A stretch of 47,818 nt of DNA from Acanthaster planci (lineage: Eukaryota > Echinodermata > Asteroidea > Valvatida > Acanthasteridae): the NCBI RefSeq assembly GCF_001949145.1, contig NW_019091599.1:121232-169049 (forward strand), read 5' to 3'. Positions within the stretch are counted from its first letter, which is position 1; the number at the start of each line of letters is the position of its first letter. Shown here one piece after another: positions 45,848-47,818 of this stretch. The notes under the pieces are model-generated. The model was not told the origin of the DNA and did not search any database. It saw only the letters and a list, made by a program, of their open reading frames with translations. The position numbers and the translations under genes are program-made.

Positions 45848-46204
45848 TCAATCTAATTCAATTTTAACGCAAAAAGCACAATCGTAACAGCCAAAACATT
45901 CTATGCAATTGCTGCAATTAAAACAAGCTTCACAACTTTCTAAGGCATTAGAATCTTCACAGTCATAAGAATCATAACAAAATACACGATTTAAACATTC
46001 GCCGCATTCGGAGCAAGTTGAACATTGGGTACATTTCCAACAGTTGTGACATTTGTCACAGTTGTGGCATTCGTTGCAGTCGATGAATTCGAATAAACCA
46101 TCAGAATTTAAACAATGAACACAGTCGAGTGCATCTACCACATTAACAGACTGAACCGTGTCTTTACAAAAGAAACAACTGACGTTGGTTTTTTGGTTTG
46201 TCAT
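45848..46204 (-). CDS. Cysteine-triplet (Cxx)n repeat protein, 118 residues
   Basis: Intact frame, ATG at 46204 to TGA at 45848. It has 24 cysteines (20%), and every one falls at a position equal to 1 modulo 3: residues 10, 13, 28, 31, 43 to 70 in ten consecutive steps of three, 76, 82, 91, and 94 to 112 in steps of three. Register positions lacking Cys are mostly Ser, Leu, Val, Thr or Phe. The residues between are mainly Asn, Asp, Glu, Lys, His and aromatics. There is no signal peptide or membrane segment. Such a register suggests a rod or solenoid with one face of thiols, binding metal or disulfide-linked. I do not recognise the family. It lies 8 bp after the upstream frame and 10 bp before the next, as in a compact viral-type gene row, and is the least damaged frame of that row. 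Confidence 0.75.
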   Translation of the reverse strand: MTNQKTNVSCFFCKDTVQSVNVVDALDCVHCLNSDGLFEFIDCNECHNCDKCHNCWKCTQCSTCSECGECLNRVFCYDSYDCEDSNALESCEACFNCSNCIECFGCYDCAFCVKIELD

Positions 46205-46212
46205 CTTTGTTT

Positions 46213-46479
46213 TTATGTCTGTTTCTTTCTATTGAAATTTAATTTTTTTTTTAAATCAGTAACCAAATCAATGGAAATAAATATTTGCTTCGGTTTATAA
46301 ACTTTATTTCCATCTTTTCTTTTTCTCACCAAGTAAATGTGATGCCTTTGACTCTGTACGTCCAGCTTCGCTTGCTCGATTATATCACATTTCATTTCAC
46401 AACTGTTTAGAGTTAACCATGCGGCGTGAGCTGCGACTAATTTAGCTTATTTAAATTTAGTGGCAAAAGTTAGATCCAT
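46213..46479 (-). pseudogene. Basic small protein frame with one internal stop
   Basis: The intact part starts at an internal ATG (46395) and encodes 60 residues beginning MKCDIIEQAKLDVQSQRHHI. It is rich in Lys/Arg and ends with a basic tail (LKKKLNFNRKKQT). The same frame is open upstream to an ATG at 46479 except for one TAA after ten codons, and the intervening residues (AKLVAAHAAWLTLNSCE) look like protein. So the original was probably 88 codons long and lost its start by a stop mutation, unless the internal ATG is the real start. It ends 8 bp before the Cys-rich gene. A basic C-terminus suggests nucleic-acid binding; family unknown. Confidence 0.5.
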
Positions 46480-46850
46480 TTTACTTCCAGAGGAATCTTG
46501 GGAAATTTTTTCAGAATTTTCGGGTGAGAAGGGAAATCTGAGCCGTTTTGTGAAATCTCGTCAACTGGCGATCTTTTCCCCAGGGTTTGGAGAAATCCTT
46601 GGGCTTGAGAAGAGCCCCGGGTGAGATGGGGAGAGGTCTGTAGGGTAGGGGAAGTCCCGGTTGAGGGGGGTCAGGTAGGTATAGGAGGGTAAAGCTGGTC
46701 CTGAACTCTCCTTCGCCTACCACTGACAGGGGTGAGGGGAAGCTGTGTTCCAATGAGACTTGTCCAGGATTGTAGCCCCAGACTAGTGGCCAGTCTACTG
46801 GACTCCCCCCCCCCATATCCTAGGTCCCACAGCGGGTCGTACTAATCAGA
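46480..46850. other. G-rich low-complexity stretch, no gene
   Basis: Purine/G-rich sequence (ggggaagtcccgg, gggggtcaggtagg) with a C run at about 46805. A 101-codon minus-strand frame across it is Pro/Leu-rich low complexity and I do not accept it as a gene. Confidence 0.5.
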
Positions 46851-46884
46851 GTCAACACACCGTCAACACGCGTCAACACACTGA
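46851..46884. repeat. Short tandem GTCAACAC repeat
   Basis: gtcaacacac, cgtcaacacg, cgtcaacaca: three units of about ten bases, with looser copies up to about 46910. Confidence 0.75.
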
Positions 46885-47124
46885 TAGTAACGTCAAAACA
46901 TTGCCAACACTTACAAAAAGCATTGAAAACAGAAAACAGACGTACCGAACTATAATGTATACACTTAGAAATAATTTCTATTTAATAAAGTTTACATTTT
47001 ACTACAATTCAAGGGAGTTTTTTCACGCAAAAATATTGTCTCTGAGCAGCGCCGCTGTTCGCCACCATCTTGCCGTCTCACGGCATTTGGATTGTACATG
47101 TACCATGGTTTACTGTATAAAGGT

Positions 47125-47157
47125 GACCCCTGTAGCGTAATGGTATGGTCCGTCTGA
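47125..47157 (+). other. tRNA-derived fragment (5' half, Arg-like)
   Basis: gacccctgtagcgtaatgg then tatggtccgtctga resembles the acceptor/D-arm half of eukaryotic tRNA-Arg. It contains an A-box-like tagcgtaatgg. No B box or 3' half follows, so it is at most a SINE head or tRNA relic. Confidence 0.3.
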
Positions 47158-47215
47158 TCGAGGCAACATGGCTACTGTCTTTTGTGGTTGTGCGGAAGCT
47201 GTTTAGGCCTGTGCC

Positions 47216-47285
47216 AAGTACCCGGGTATCCGCCCGTCGATTTCAAAACCCGGTTCCATTTTTCCAGGCCGGGTACCCGTAAAAA
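47216..47285. repeat. Imperfect inverted repeat with GGGTACCC words
   Basis: aagtacccgggtatccgccc and ccgggtacccgta face each other about 35 bp apart. Such words occur at ends of hAT elements, but no partner end is visible. Confidence 0.35.
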
Positions 47286-47818
47286 AGTAAATACATTAGG
47301 AACAAACATTCATGCATAAAATGTCTGTGAAATTTCTTACTGAAGGACAGACTTCATGGAAAACCACAGTGCCGATGAAAACCTGGTCCCGCAGTCATAC
47401 ATAAAACTTGAATTCCGAGATCGACAGCTAATTTTGTTACCCACTCCGCCCAGCCCATTGTACCGCAAGTCGTTTTCCTGGTTTCGGAATTTCCTAGTTC
47501 ACAAGAGCAAAAAAAACACTAAAATTCACGGGCGATAGGTCACTCACTACGTGTGATTTTAAATATTTCTTTAAATTGAATAGTCATATAAACCTTTGCA
47601 TCTAATGTCTGCTTAATCAAAATGACTTTTTTAGAGTTTCCGTTTTTGTAATTTACCGAAAACTGCAAGCTTTTCTCCCACTCTCAGATCGCGCAGCGTT
47701 ACCATGCAAAGTCGTTGTAAACTCAACTACACGGGCGCAGCAGAAATGTATGTGACGTAATGGGTTCGTCAACTGTGTGGCGTGGGGAGGGTAACGTTGA
47801 TAGCTCACTGTACAGTTG
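47286..47818. other. No gene recognised
   Basis: No domain or splice-bordered exon seen. The 60-codon frame at 47356-47538 has no recognisable feature. Confidence 0.4.

Noticed and set aside
46511-46816. 101-codon minus-strand frame next to the compact block
   Set aside because: Pro/Leu/Gly-rich low complexity in a G-rich stretch starting at a C run; composition differs from the real frames of the block.
47125-47157. Functional tRNA gene
   Set aside because: Only the 5' half resembles a tRNA; anticodon arm, B box and 3' acceptor strand are missing.
1-47818. CRISPR array, bacterial operons or prophage
   Set aside because: Repeats are long, diverged and unspaced by unique spacers, and splice sites, LINEs and DIRS elements show animal DNA.

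Overview
This is animal nuclear DNA, most likely from a marine invertebrate. It is AT-rich and very low in coding capacity. It is packed with degraded eukaryotic transposons: LINEs, DIRS-type tyrosine-recombinase retroelements, hAT-, pogo- and piggyBac-like non-autonomous DNA transposons. It contains many copies of the motif ACATGTACATGTA, two isolated N bases of a draft assembly, and one spliced exon with textbook GT/AG borders. DIRS elements, abundant TACATGTA and the LINE types would fit an echinoderm, lancelet, hemichordate or cnidarian. I cannot name the species. Most long open frames here are chance frames in repeats.

Layout. About 1.3-5.2 kb: remnants of a minus-strand retroelement (DIRS-like RNase H, then gag-like frame). 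5.5-8.1 kb: a plus-strand LINE with inactivated reverse transcriptase, sitting inside a roughly 180-bp tandem repeat. 11.2-14.9 kb: a fold-back repeat, a TTAA-flanked MITE and a second decayed DIRS-like element on the minus strand. 15.6-16.4 kb: a pogo/Tigger-like element with TA target duplication. 16.7-28 kb: a large field of tandem and composite repeats whose units carry the palindromes TGACGTCA and TCACGTGA; the same family returns at 42.4-44.3 kb. 34.1-38.3 kb: a minus-strand LINE split by two later insertions, a 1.8-kb hAT-like element with an exact 8-bp duplication and a TTAA MITE, only about 20 bp apart. 40.0-40.5 kb: a roughly 115-bp tandem repeat. 42.16-42.26 kb: one minus-strand exon resembling the thioredoxin domain of quiescin sulfhydryl oxidase (QSOX), the only host-gene exon I can support.

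The most unusual part is 44.55-46.48 kb. Five minus-strand frames lie head to tail; the first three are separated by only 8 and 10 bp, as in a virus or large viral-type transposon rather than an animal gene. One is an intact 118-residue protein with 24 cysteines, every one in the same three-residue register. Neighbouring frames have stops or frameshifts, and the block is cut at one end by what looks like a LINE 3' tail. I read it as a candidate endogenous viral or large-transposon fragment of unknown family. No similarity search was possible, so every family assignment rests on motif recognition.
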